DNA of 46,575 bases from CAWBCI01 sp963787195 (GTDB lineage Bacteria > Bacteroidota > Bacteroidia > Bacteroidales > JAGOPY01). Within the stretch, counting starts at the first letter, position 1; each line of letters begins with the position of its first letter. This document shows positions 9,020 through 17,192 of the stretch, one piece after another. The notes under the pieces are model-generated. The model was not told where the DNA came from and did no database searches. It saw only the letters and a program-made list of their open reading frames with translations. The stretch spans positions 1 through 46,575 of the forward strand of contig CAWBCI010000012.1 of assembly GCA_963787195.1 (NCBI GenBank), given 5' to 3'. Made by a program: the position numbers and the translations under genes.

Positions 9020-9331
9020 TTATTTATTTTTTCTTTTAATTGAAGATTGATTCATCAGACGTGCTGAATGATGAATGCTTAGAATATCCACTCTGCTTTC
9101 GTTTACGATACGATAAACGATGCGGTATGACCCATTGATCAATTCCCGTATGTTTTTATCATTGAATTCCGGAACAATTCTTCCGGCTTTTGGAAATTTA
9201 TCTAGTATATCCGGAGCGTTAAAAAGATTTTCGACTATAATTTCAGCATATTTTATTGAATCCTTTGCGATAAAACCACCGATATCATCAAGATCCTGAA
9301 TTGCAGAAGCTGTCCAAACTACTTTAACCAT
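9020..9331 (-). CDS. ParE/RelE-superfamily toxin
   Basis: 103 aa with the ParE-type fold signature: VVWTASAIQDLDDIGGFIAKDS (split over the first strand and helices), then PKAGRIVPEF, IRELINGSYRIVYRI and VDILSIHHSARL. These match the conserved R...Y.IVY and H.aR elements of the family. It overlaps the upstream small gene by 13 bp, the usual antitoxin-toxin arrangement. ParE members inhibit gyrase and RelE members cleave mRNA; sequence alone does not decide between them, though the ending favours ParE-like. Confidence 0.85.
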   Translation of the reverse strand: MVKVVWTASAIQDLDDIGGFIAKDSIKYAEIIVENLFNAPDILDKFPKAGRIVPEFNDKNIRELINGSYRIVYRIVNESRVDILSIHHSARLMNQSSIKRKNK

Positions 9332-9501
9332 TTGGAGAGTTTACTTTTTGCTTCATCTTTGGTATAGACCCTGTCGGTCATCGAATCCTCAAGGCCTTTA
9401 TTTACCTTTTCCATAAATAGAAGTTTATCGATGATTTCATCGAGACTAAAATTATCAGGAAGCTTGGAAACTGTTTTTAAAACGTCTTTCTTGCTTAACA
9501 T
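9319..9501 (-). CDS. small antitoxin of the ParE pair
   Basis: 60 aa, charged and helical (LSKKDVLKTVSKLPDNFSLDE, YTKDEAKSKLSKWLK), typical of the short antitoxins that precede ParE toxins in Bacteroidota. It overlaps the toxin start and shares its strand. The assignment rests on size, position and general character rather than a named motif. Confidence 0.75.
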   Translation of the reverse strand: MLSKKDVLKTVSKLPDNFSLDEIIDKLLFMEKVNKGLEDSMTDRVYTKDEAKSKLSKWLK

Positions 9502-9519
9502 ATGCGAATATTTCTTTTA

Positions 9520-9527
9520 CAAAAATA
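9520..9527 (-). promoter_or_regulatory. candidate -7 box for the ParE toxin-antitoxin operon
   Basis: On the minus strand the sequence reads TATTTTTG, an exact match to the Bacteroidota TAnnTTTG element, 18 bp upstream of the antitoxin ATG. No clear -33 TTG was found at the right spacing. Confidence 0.4.
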
Positions 9528-9572
9528 AAGCTATTTTCTGTCTTTTCCCCCAGATTTTTTCCACTACGCCTG

Positions 9573-9601
9573 TTGATGGCATAGTGAGGCAGGCATCTTT
9601 G
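9573..9601 (+). promoter_or_regulatory. weak candidate promoter for the AAA+ ATPase gene
   Basis: TTG at 9573-9575 and CATCTTTG at 9594-9601 (one mismatch to TAnnTTTG) are separated by 18 bp and end 18 bp before the ATG at 9620. Spacing is close to, but not exactly, the Bacteroidota optimum. Confidence 0.3.
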
Positions 9602-9619
9602 TAAAAATTCATTTTAATC

Positions 9620-11308
9620 ATGGGAAAAACTAAAACTGAAAGAAAATTCGCCTTGATTCAAAGTTTCGAGAAGATTGTGATCAAAGCCATACAGTGTAAT
9701 GGAGAACTGGATAAACTGCCTTCTAATGACAGGGACCTCAGGAAAGTCTCGGGATTTCTTGGGGTCAATACAGTGCAGGCTTCCTTATTTGTATCGGTTT
9801 TCATACTGAATTTTAAAGAAAGAAGTGTGGATATCAGCGATATAGCAGGATATCTGGAAAGTTCCAACATGAAGATCGTCAGGTTTATACCGGACCTGGA
9901 TGTGCTGGAAAAAAAGAAACTGATAAAAAGAAAAAAGATTGTGGGACACATTGCAGTTTATGAAGCAGCCGGGGTCAGTGAATATCAGTACTCCATTCCC
10001 CGCAATGTACTGGATGCAATACTCGAAACCAGAAAAGAACTGCTGATAAAGAACAGGCAGCATAATACGCTCTCACTGCTCGAAGAGGTCGGGAATATGA
10101 TCGAAGCAAGGGATGATAATGAATTGACTTTTTCAGAACTATGTGGAGAGACTTCCAATCTTATCGAAGAGAATGCCGGTCTTGATTTTATTAAAAGACT
10201 GACCAGGCTTGGGATAATAATTGATGATCTTCTGATTCTCTTTTATGTCGGCCGGGAAATGGCCAACGGAAATGACGGTACCGACCTGGCAAGAACCTGC
10301 GAGAAGATCTTTGAAGATGTGAATGTACGCTTCATGAAAAGGAGGGACATGTTAAAAGGGAGGAGCAGGTTGATGAAAGAAGATCTCCTCAAGTTAAGGG
10401 ATGGCTTTATGCGTTCCGACCGTGAAATACTATTGACGGACAAAGCCCTTGAAACGATCTTTGGAGAGGATAAGGATGTTTTTATTCGGGCGGAAGGAAT
10501 AAGTACCGATATGATGGAATGCACAAATATTAAACTTAAAGAGCTATTCTATAATAAACACGAAGAGGAACAGCTTAATTTCCTTGAGAAACTGCTTAGC
10601 CAGGAGAACTATCTGAGAATGAGTAAGAGTCTGGAAGAAAAGAATATGCCTAAAGGGGTGAATATACTTTTTCATGGTGAGCCGGGAACCGGAAAGACCG
10701 CTTCGGTCTATGAAATTGCACGCAGGACCGGCCGCCATCTTTTTGTAGTCGACATCAGCGATACCAAAAGCATGTGGTTCGGGGAGTCGGAGAAAAAAAT
10801 CAAACGCCTTTTTGAAAAATACAAACATGTCATAAAAAACGAGAAAATGACCCCCATAATGATCTTTAATGAGTGTGATGCGGTCCTTTCAACACGTAAG
10901 CAAGTGGGCAATTCACCCGTCGACCAGACCGAAAATGCCATACAGAATATCATACTGCAGGAGATGGAGAACATGGAAGGCATCATGATAGCCACCACCA
11001 ACCTGACCCGGAACCTGGACCCGGCCTTCGAGCGCCGCTTCCTCTTTAAAATAGCCTTTAAAAAACCGGATCAAAATACCCGTAAACTTATCTGGCAGTC
11101 GAAGCTGTCATTTCTGAATGAGGGCGATTCACTTAAATTAGCCCGGGACTTTGATTTTTCAGGAGGACTGATAGAGAACATCGCCCGGAAGGTCAACATG
11201 CAAGAAACCTTGACAGGAGAAGCCCCTGGCCTTGAAAAGATACGGACATTTTGCAGGGAGGAAAAGTACACGGGGGAGGGAAGCGGGAGAGGGAGGATGG
11301 GGTTTTGA
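9620..11308 (+). CDS. AAA+ ATPase with N-terminal helical/winged-helix region
   Basis: 562 aa, complete. The C-terminal half is a classical AAA+ module of the COG0464 type: Walker A GEPGTGKT (residues ~354-361), a substrate loop (MWFGESEKKIKRLF), Walker B IMIFNECDA (~413-421, with Asn in place of the usual Asp before Glu), sensor-1 ATTN and the arginine-finger segment NLDPAFERRFLFKI. The N-terminal ~330 residues are helical and include a winged-helix-like stretch (DVLEKKKLIKRKKIVGHIAVYE). Stand-alone proteins of this build are common in Bacteroidota and of unknown substrate. The last ~15 residues (GEGSGRGRMGF) look like a tail read into repeat DNA. Function unknown beyond ATP-driven remodelling. 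Confidence 0.8.
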   Translation: MGKTKTERKFALIQSFEKIVIKAIQCNGELDKLPSNDRDLRKVSGFLGVNTVQASLFVSVFILNFKERSVDISDIAGYLESSNMKIVRFIPDLDVLEKKKLIKRKKIVGHIAVYEAAGVSEYQYSIPRNVLDAILETRKELLIKNRQHNTLSLLEEVGNMIEARDDNELTFSELCGETSNLIEENAGLDFIKRLTRLGIIIDDLLILFYVGREMANGNDGTDLARTCEKIFEDVNVRFMKRRDMLKGRSRLMKEDLLKLRDGFMRSDREILLTDKALETIFGEDKDVFIRAEGISTDMMECTNIKLKELFYNKHEEEQLNFLEKLLSQENYLRMSKSLEEKNMPKGVNILFHGEPGTGKTASVYEIARRTGRHLFVVDISDTKSMWFGESEKKIKRLFEKYKHVIKNEKMTPIMIFNECDAVLSTRKQVGNSPVDQTENAIQNIILQEMENMEGIMIATTNLTRNLDPAFERRFLFKIAFKKPDQNTRKLIWQSKLSFLNEGDSLKLARDFDFSGGLIENIARKVNMQETLTGEAPGLEKIRTFCREEKYTGEGSGRGRMGF

Positions 11309-11340
11309 TGTGAGGGGATGATTTGTATAACTTAACAAGA

Positions 11341-11460
11341 GTGTAGAGTGTAGAGTGTAGAGTGTAGAGTGTAGACTGTAGAGTTGAAGTTGATTAGGTA
11401 TCGAGTTTTGAGAAGGCAATTTATAGATAATAAATGCCTAAAGCAACCAGATCCCTCACT
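11341..11460 (+). repeat. dispersed repeat, copy 1: GTGTAGA heptamers plus conserved tail
   Basis: Starts with five tandem GTGTAGA units and a variant CTGTAGA, then GTTGAAGTTG, a TTAG...AGTTTT segment, and a tail with GATAATAAATGCCTAAAG and ACCAGATC. The same order recurs at 13967-14023 (start only) and 14348-14430 (tail). Confidence 0.6.
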
Positions 11461-11588
11461 TCGATCGGGATGACGGCATATCTTGTCTTAAAGAAAAGCG
11501 GCGCGGCACACCTTTTGAATTTTAAATGAGTGCCGCGCCGCTTTTTTAGACCCCACAATAGACGTCATCCCGGCGTATGCCGGGATCT
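11449..11588. repeat. 140-bp nested palindromic element (MITE-like), inner stem terminator-like
   Basis: Outer arms are AGATCCC...GGGATGACG (11449 on) and its counterpart CGTCATCCC...GGGATCT (ending 11588). Nested inside is a perfect 16-bp inverted repeat, AAAAGCGGCGCGGCAC (11494-11509) and GTGCCGCGCCGCTTTT (11530-11545), with a 20-nt loop and trailing T run. The inner hairpin could end transcription from the AAA+ gene. The two-layer build and the CGTCATCCCGGC arm resemble mobile palindromic intergenic repeats seen across bacteria. Confidence 0.65.
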
Positions 11589-11728
11589 GTTTGCGTATTG
11601 CGCTTAGATAAATCTTTAGTTAGATGAGAGTTGGAGTTAATAGATTTCATCTTGAAAAATAATTATTAGGCAGAACTTTCCCCCAAAAATCATCTTAATA
11701 ATTTATTGTATTAAAAATTAAAGATAGT

Positions 11729-11775
11729 TGTTACATATATTGGATTACGATGTAATATATATTACTTTTGTAACA
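11729..11775 (+). promoter_or_regulatory. promoter and candidate operator of the Xre-ImmA-PIN operon
   Basis: TTG (11740-11742), 20 bp, then TACTTTTG (11763-11770) fits the Bacteroidota promoter (TTG, 19-21 bp, TAnnTTTG). It is bracketed by TGTTACA (11729-11735) and TGTAACA (11769-11775), and contains a perfect 14-bp palindrome GTAATATATATTAC (11752-11765) overlapping the -7 box. This is the geometry expected for autorepression by the Xre protein encoded 22 bp downstream. Confidence 0.65.
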
Positions 11776-11797
11776 ATATCATTAATCAATATCTCCT

Positions 11798-12145
11798 ATG
11801 AAAACAGGAAGCAGAATTAAAATGCTCAGGACTTCCCTTGGCCTGACGCAACAGGCTGTAGCTGATTATCTCAATGTTTCGAGAGAATTAATCAGTATGA
11901 TCGAGAATAATGAGAGGGAGATGGCTTTGTCGAACCTGGAAAAACTTGCGGATTTATTTGGAGTGGAATTGATCGATCTTATTGATGAAAGTCATGAAAA
12001 TGTAACAGTGTCAGCTGCGCTTGCTTTCAGGGCAGATGAACTGACAAACGTCGACCTGGAACAAATTGCCAGGTTCAGGAATATCATTAAGAATTATATC
12101 AGGATGGATAAGATTTTAAATGAATCAGGCGATGGCGGTAAATGA
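11798..12145 (+). CDS. Xre-family HTH regulator
   Basis: 115 aa. Residues ~5-60 are a canonical Xre helix-turn-helix (RIKMLRTSLGLTQQAVADYL, VSRELISMIENNEREM, LEKLADLFGVELIDLI); the rest is a helical tail. First gene of a three-gene unit: it overlaps the ImmA/IrrE-like protease gene by 26 bp. Probable repressor of its own promoter, where palindromes are visible, and possible substrate of the protease, by analogy with ImmR-ImmA. Confidence 0.88.
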   Translation: MKTGSRIKMLRTSLGLTQQAVADYLNVSRELISMIENNEREMALSNLEKLADLFGVELIDLIDESHENVTVSAALAFRADELTNVDLEQIARFRNIIKNYIRMDKILNESGDGGK

Positions 12146-12851
12146 ATACTTAATCGAGAAAGAAGCGGCGGAATTCCGGGCCAGGAACCTTTTGGGATCA
12201 ACTGATAAGATAGACCTGGAAAGCCTTTTATTGAAACTCAATGTCATTACGGTTTTCCTGGATTTGTCCCCGGAATTTTCAGGGATGTCCTTAAAAGTTA
12301 ATGAGAACAAGAAATTTATCCTGGTGAATTCAGCTCAGGTCATAGGCAGGCAAAATTTTACCATAGGTCATGAGCTTTACCACCTGTTTGTTCAGCAGGG
12401 CTTCGAACCACATAAATGCAAGTCGGAACTGTTTGCTAAAAAGGACAGATCCGAATACATGGCTGATACTTTTTCTGCAAATCTTCTGATGCCCAGGCAG
12501 GGTATTCTGGAAATGATCCCCGATAATGAGCTGGAAAAGGATAAACTTTCCTTAAGGACAATTCTTTATTTGGAAAATTATCTGAAAGTTTCCCGGCAAG
12601 CTTTATTATATCGCCTGAAAGGCATGGGATTATTAAGTGAGGACAAGTTTTCACAATTTAACCGGGATATTGTTAAATCAGCCCGTGAGTATGGTTATGG
12701 AGAAGAGCTATATAAACCGGGGAATTCCGGCAAAGTTATAGGTGATTACGGAGCTAAGGCAAAACTACTCTTTGATAAGGATAAAATATCGGAAAGCCAT
12801 TATTATGAGTTAATGCAATCGATAGATTTCGGGCAGTCAACAGAGGAATAA
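12120..12851 (+). CDS. ImmA/IrrE-family (M78) metallo-endopeptidase
   Basis: 243 aa. The zinc-protease signature is TIGHELYHLF with HELYH at residues 84-88, followed by SEYMADTFSANLLMP (~111-125), which supplies the third-ligand region and the conserved LLMP of M78 peptidases. In characterised systems ImmA/IrrE proteases cleave a partner repressor to switch genes on. It overlaps the Xre gene and its stop overlaps the start of the PIN-like gene, so the three are translationally coupled. A start at the second Met (12132) would reduce the overlap with xre. Confidence 0.87.
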   Translation: MNQAMAVNEYLIEKEAAEFRARNLLGSTDKIDLESLLLKLNVITVFLDLSPEFSGMSLKVNENKKFILVNSAQVIGRQNFTIGHELYHLFVQQGFEPHKCKSELFAKKDRSEYMADTFSANLLMPRQGILEMIPDNELEKDKLSLRTILYLENYLKVSRQALLYRLKGMGLLSEDKFSQFNRDIVKSAREYGYGEELYKPGNSGKVIGDYGAKAKLLFDKDKISESHYYELMQSIDFGQSTEE

Positions 12852-13384
12852 TGAAAAGTATAGAACCCGGGAAATGGATAGTATTTGATTCGGACGTGAT
12901 CATTCACTTCATAAAAAGTGGATTTGTGTTACGTTTAAAGCATATATATCCGGAGAACAGGAAAATCATCCTGGATAAATTATTAGCTAATGATGGAGTG
13001 CTATTAGGTCGTCACAGAAATGAATTCCAAAATCTGATGTGGTTTAAAATACTGGAGGAAGTTGAATTTCCTGAATCAGGAACAATCATCAGGGAATATG
13101 CAAATCTTACTTCAAATTTAAATCTTGGTAAAGGGGAAAGTGCGTGCCTGGCATATGCCCGATTTACCGAAAATGTTATTGCAAGCAGCAATCTGCGCGA
13201 TATTAAAGCCTATTGCGAAAAGAATGCGATTGATTATTTGACAACCATGGATCTGCTTGAATATGCCCACAAGAATGATATTCTTACCTTAGCTGAATGC
13301 GATGAATTCATTTACAATGTGATCTCGAAAGGCAGCCGGCTGCCATATAGAACCATGGAAGAATTTTATGCAAATAAGGTCTAA
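12851..13384 (+). CDS. PIN-like domain protein (probable toxin-type nuclease)
   Basis: 177 aa. Acidic positions in PIN order are visible: VFDSDVIIHFIKSG near the start (residues ~12-21), LGKGESACLAYAR (~95-107, the conserved Glu motif of DUF3368-like PINs), then VIASSNLRDIKAYCEK and IDYLTTMDLLEYA. PIN domains are RNases, usually toxins. Starting on the stop of the M78 protease gene, it would be the effector of a Xre-protease-PIN module, an arrangement predicted in comparative genomics. The third acidic site is shifted (SNLRD), so catalytic competence is uncertain. Confidence 0.65.
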   Translation: MKSIEPGKWIVFDSDVIIHFIKSGFVLRLKHIYPENRKIILDKLLANDGVLLGRHRNEFQNLMWFKILEEVEFPESGTIIREYANLTSNLNLGKGESACLAYARFTENVIASSNLRDIKAYCEKNAIDYLTTMDLLEYAHKNDILTLAECDEFIYNVISKGSRLPYRTMEEFYANKV

Positions 13385-13404
13385 AAAGATTAAAATCATA
13401 CTAT

Positions 13405-13947
13405 ATGCTCCTCATCCGCCCCACCAAAAAAGTCCTCAATATATCCCGGATAAATCCGGGAACGGAGGAGATTGCCGGACAGGATCCGGTTAAAATGAAT
13501 GAATGGTTCGTCGATATTGTCGGATTGGGCAAGCCGGGCAAAAATGCCCTTATCTTCATGCATCGCACTACCTACCTAATGGTGCTTGTACCGGGCCGCT
13601 CACTGGAGAAAGCCATACCTGTTTTCAAAAGCAGGCTGGAAAAACTGCTTCGAAGATTATTAATTCCTGATGATATTATTTCGGGGATCTCTAATGATAT
13701 GGATCCGGTGGTCATTTCTAAAACAAACGACCGCAAAACGCTGGGAGTCATAAATAACTACAAAGCCGAAATAAACGTTACGTTCAGAATCCGCTTCGAT
13801 GCGGATGATTTTGATGACTGGGATTTTATGGAGGACATTTACACCGACTATCCCTTTAAATCTCATAAAGGGAAGATGTATTCCAACTCAGTTAAGGAGT
13901 TGTACGATATGTTCGGACTGAAAGGCACAGCACCGCGACTTCATTGA
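13405..13947 (+). CDS. DUF6933-family protein, copy 1
   Basis: 180 aa beginning LLIRPTKKVLNISRI, with NEWFVDIVGLGKPGKNALIF, TTYLMVLVPGRSLEKAIPVF and SKTNDRKTLGVINNYKAEIN. I recognise this as the DUF6933 family, which has no known function. It begins 20 bp after the PIN-like gene on the same strand. A paralogue with the same opening bases lies at 23619-24154. Soluble, no signal peptide. Confidence 0.75.
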   Translation: MLLIRPTKKVLNISRINPGTEEIAGQDPVKMNEWFVDIVGLGKPGKNALIFMHRTTYLMVLVPGRSLEKAIPVFKSRLEKLLRRLLIPDDIISGISNDMDPVVISKTNDRKTLGVINNYKAEINVTFRIRFDADDFDDWDFMEDIYTDYPFKSHKGKMYSNSVKELYDMFGLKGTAPRLH

Positions 13948-13966
13948 GCATAGCAATTAGTGTAAA

Positions 13967-14023
13967 GTTTAGACTGTAGAGTGTAGAGTTGAAGTTGTTT
14001 AGTTATTAAGTTTTTGTAATGAG
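13967..14023 (+). repeat. dispersed repeat, copy 2 (partial)
   Basis: Contains CTGTAGA and GTGTAGA units followed by GTTGAAGTTG and a TTAGTTATTAAGTTTTT segment, matching the first half of the repeat at 11341-11460. Confidence 0.5.
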
Positions 14024-14068
14024 ATTGGTGGGAAGGGAGTCTCTATATCAATTAAGCGCAGGCACCCC

Positions 14069-14228
14069 GTCCTGAAAGGACGAAACAGAAATAGCCCAGG
14101 CATTTATGCCTGGGGAAAGAAGGCCAAATCCATCTTTGTAAGTCCCGAAAGGGACGACACATGAATAGCTCTGGCCTTTAGGCCGGAGGTGGAAGAACCC
14201 CTGATGAATTTGCCAGCCCTGGAAGGGC
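14069..14228. repeat. REP-like array: alternating A and B hairpins, ~74-bp period
   Basis: Five short palindromes alternate. A units: GTCCTGAAAGGACG (14069-14082), GTCCCGAAAGGGAC (14142-14155), GCCCTGGAAGGGC (14216-14228). B units: CCCAGGCATTTATGCCTGGG (14095-14114) and a related one at 14169-14188. A-to-A spacing is 73-74 bp and B-to-B is 74 bp. Stems keep pairing although their bases differ, which suggests selection on structure or REP-element mobility. Confidence 0.65.
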
Positions 14229-14347
14229 GACACAAAAGTCAGTTCAAAATGCAAAATGCAAATTCAATGAGACTATCTTTTTATGAGTTCACCTGTGAAC
14301 GAAATGAAAAGATTAAGTCGAATTAATCCCGCGAATGAAATGAAGCG

Positions 14348-14430
14348 GGAGTTGAACTTGTTTAGTTATTAAGTTTTTAGAAGGGTAAATTATTGATAAT
14401 CACTGCCTAAAACTACCAGATCTCTCCTGT
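14348..14430 (+). repeat. dispersed repeat, copy 3
   Basis: Reads GGGAGTTGAACTTG, TTAGTTATTAAGTTTTTAG, then GATAATCACTGCCTAAAAC and ACCAGATCTCTCC, following the body and tail of copy 1 with point differences. Confidence 0.5.
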
Positions 14431-14451
14431 GTCGGAATTTCGCTTTGCTCC

Positions 14452-14492
14452 ACTGCCGACTGCTGACTGCCGACTGCTGACTGCCGACTGCC
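14452..14492 (-). repeat. heptamer-based tandem repeat (AGTCGGC/AGTCAGC on the minus strand)
   Basis: Three copies of the 14-bp unit ACTGCCGACTGCTG (last incomplete) on the plus strand. Read on the other strand the units are AGTCGGC and AGTCAGC, the same AGTCNNC family as at 25091 and 45930. It abuts the stop of the STAND gene. Confidence 0.7.
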
Positions 14493-14498
14493 TTCCGC

Positions 14499-17181
14499 CT
14501 ACTTCTTCCTGGCCGGAAACGGTGCAATTACATTCATAATGAACAAAGAGTCGAAACTCATGGCCGTGTTCCACTTTATGGAATCCAATTCCGCTAATGA
14601 GCCTGTAGGTGGCAGCTGCCATTGCAGAAAACTTCGGTCCATACCGCCCGTGTAAATGTACCGGTCGTTCGCGGAAAAGGCTACAGATGTTACGGGGGCG
14701 CTATGCCCTCTCAGCACCTTGATGGGATTCCCGTTCTGTGCATTCCAGATCTTGACAGTATGGTCAATCGAACCTGTAGCTATCATGGAGCCGTCATTCG
14801 AAAAGGCCGAACAGAGGATGGTGTCCTGGAGAAGGGTGAATGCCTTTCTTGTTGTAGTATCAAGTTCCACCATACTGGTATCTGCAGGCCATATAATTCC
14901 TATCCCGTTATCCGAGGCAGTAAAGATCCTGGACCTGTCGGGGGAGATGGCTATGGAGACCACACTGTCGTGAAATTGCATGTCCCTCATGTACTCGTAA
15001 ATGACCGGGTTGCTTTCGCTGTAGCGATTCGTGCTGTATCGCTTGGTGCCGTTCAGGTTCCATTCCACGATACGCTTATTGTTCATGGCCGAGAGAAGCT
15101 TAAATCCTATCACATCATAATGTATAGGAGCTATGCTGATGATCCTGTCGCCCTTATCCATTTGCAATTCACCGTAATAGTCCTTGTCTCCCAGGTAGCT
15201 GGCAGTCTGGTCCCGGTATAAGGACCATCGCGTTGTTATCCAGGGGGAAAACAACCTGGGCCACCCGGGGATTGTTCAGTATGGAATCTTTAATTTCTTT
15301 TCCCCCATGCCATAACCTGAAGGATCCATCATCATTTCTATCTGGTAATATGTCGTTTACAAAGCGTATGTCAAATATAGTATCTGCAATGTTTTCGGGC
15401 TGGACTTTCCTGTACAGGGCAAAATCCTTATCAAGGAGGCCATTTGCCTGTTTTCTTACGAGTGAATCGGTGACATGGTAAAGGGAATCGAGTTTCCTGT
15501 ATTCCGCTTCCTTGAGTTTAGCATTCATAAAATAGGACTCATCGCGCAAGGTATCCATGCGCCTGGCCGAGTCCAGGAGGACCAGGGCCAGCCTGTCGAG
15601 CTGTAAGGCAAGGGTCGGGTCCTTTTCACTAATATCGTTTACCCGCACCAGATTCGAATTGGCAGATGTAAGCACCACATCTATCCTTCCGACATCACTC
15701 AATAATTTATATTTTGCCAGGTTCCTGTTCCCCCTGATCGCGAGTATGCCGATGGCAACGAGCATCAGGACAAAGACCATGTAAACCCACATTCTTCTTT
15801 TCATCCTTTTCCTGCGTTCGACCCTGGCAAGTGCTCTTTTTTGTTTTGCCAGAGTCTCAATACTTTCCTCTATATAATTCTTTTCCTCCTCATTTAACTC
15901 CGGTGCTATTTTAGCCAGGTAAGGCTCGATAAAATTCAGCTGCTTTTCGCTAAGGTCTTCCCGGTATTCGGCCTTCAGGGCAGTCTGGCTTTTGATCAGC
16001 CTTTTCACTTCCAGCATGGAAATATCATCCTCACTTCTTTTTTCTGCAATTTTAAGGGCCAGCGCGTCATGGGTCAGCTCATAGAGGTCTTCTATTTCGG
16101 ATTTCTTCAGGATGCGGTTCTTCGCAAAGGCATCGACCGACTGGTCTACAAGTTTTTTGACGATATCCGGCTTCAGCCTTTCAGCCACTTCTTTTTTCGA
16201 AATGGGCTCCTTGGTACCTTCCAGGGTACAGAAGTTGGAAAGGATCTTCCAGATGGTTTCAGTCTTCACAACAGTCTTTGCAGTGCTCAGTTCCTGGCTG
16301 ATTTCCCTTACCTGTTCTTCCAGAAAATTCTGCAGCACATCCTCAATGTCACCGATCTTTTTAAGGTCCTCCAAAGTGATCTCGGCCTCTGTCTGGTGGT
16401 CGTGGTCATTGGTCTTATTGATGTATAATTTATCAAGGAAGACTTGCAAATAGGGCAATTGTATGGTCAGTGTCTTTTCTTTGCCTTTCAGGCGTTCGAA
16501 GATTTCCTGTGTAATGGCTTCTATTTCATCTGTTTTTATTTTGACAAGGGAATGTTTGAAATTATTGATCCCCCTGATCACATCTGTCACCTTGTCGAGC
16601 ATCATGGGCTCAACCCTCAGGGTCTTGCGCATAATCTGCGGGATTTCCTTTTCCAATCCATATAAATAGCCCAGGTACTCTTCCCGCATGCTCAGGATGA
16701 TCTTCACCGGCTGGTCAGTGGCCAGAATTTCCTTTACAGTCTTTATAAATTGCTCCTGCTCCGTTTTTGCCCCAAGTACATAAAGTTCCTCGAACTGGTC
16801 GAATATCAGGTATATAGGTTTGAAGGATGCTTTATAAACAGACTCTAATTTTTCCGGAAGGTTGTGGATGATATGCTCTGACTGCCCATCGTAAGTAAAA
16901 ACTCCATCACTTTCGTCACAAAGGGCTTTGTCGAGGGATGAAATGAGGTTTCCCCCCCTGCGTATATAAAGCGCCAGCCAGTCGTAGGACTGGAACTTAT
17001 TTGCCAGGCCGCATTGTATCAGGCTTGTCTTACCGGTGCCGGATGTGCCATAGATAAGCAGTATCCGGGTTTGAAAGATCATCTGGTATAATGTCTCAAT
17101 TTCTTCAGTTCTTCCGAAGAAAAAATCTTTATCCTCCCTTTGATAACTGTCCAAAAACTTAAACGGATATATTTTTTGCAT
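14499..17181 (-). CDS. nSTAND NTPase with transmembrane helix and C-terminal WD40 repeats (one frameshift)
   Basis: Frames 17181-15169 (670 aa) and 15254-14499 join if one C is removed at ~15222, giving ~893 aa. The N-terminus YPFKFLDSYQ...FFFGRTEEIE is followed by Walker A GTSGTGKTS (residues 45-53) and Walker B IYLIFDQFEEL (DQFEE 128-132), the hallmark of the nSTAND1 clade. A strongly basic stretch precedes a single membrane span (VYMVFVLMLVAIGILAI, ~463-482). From ~600 on, WD40-like blades appear (SIAISPDRSRIFTASDNGIG, AFSNDGSMIATGSIDHTVKI, VAFSANDRYIYTGGMDRS). STAND proteins are sensor-switches; here the WD40 part is the likely sensor. Last gene of a four-gene unit, 11 bp after the 462-aa gene. 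Confidence 0.85.
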
Positions 17182-17192
17182 GGGGAATGTTA

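Larger units (their letters stand above)
11309..11797. other. 489-bp intergenic region filled with repeats and a promoter
   Basis: No gene is seen. The stretch holds, in order, a heptamer array (11341-11389), the body of a dispersed repeat (to ~11460), a nested palindrome (11449-11588), AT-rich DNA, and the promoter/operator of the Xre operon (11729-11775). Confidence 0.7.
13948..14498. other. 551-bp intergenic region made of repeats
   Basis: No gene is seen. It contains repeat copy 2 (13967-14023), a REP-like hairpin series (14069-14228), the tail of repeat copy 3 (14348-14430) and a 14-bp tandem array (14452-14492), between the ends of two converging transcription units. Confidence 0.65.

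Noticed and set aside
14622..15221. 199-codon plus-strand frame opposite the WD40 part of the STAND gene
   Set aside because: The minus-strand WD40 repeats are unmistakable; the plus-strand product has no recognisable features.
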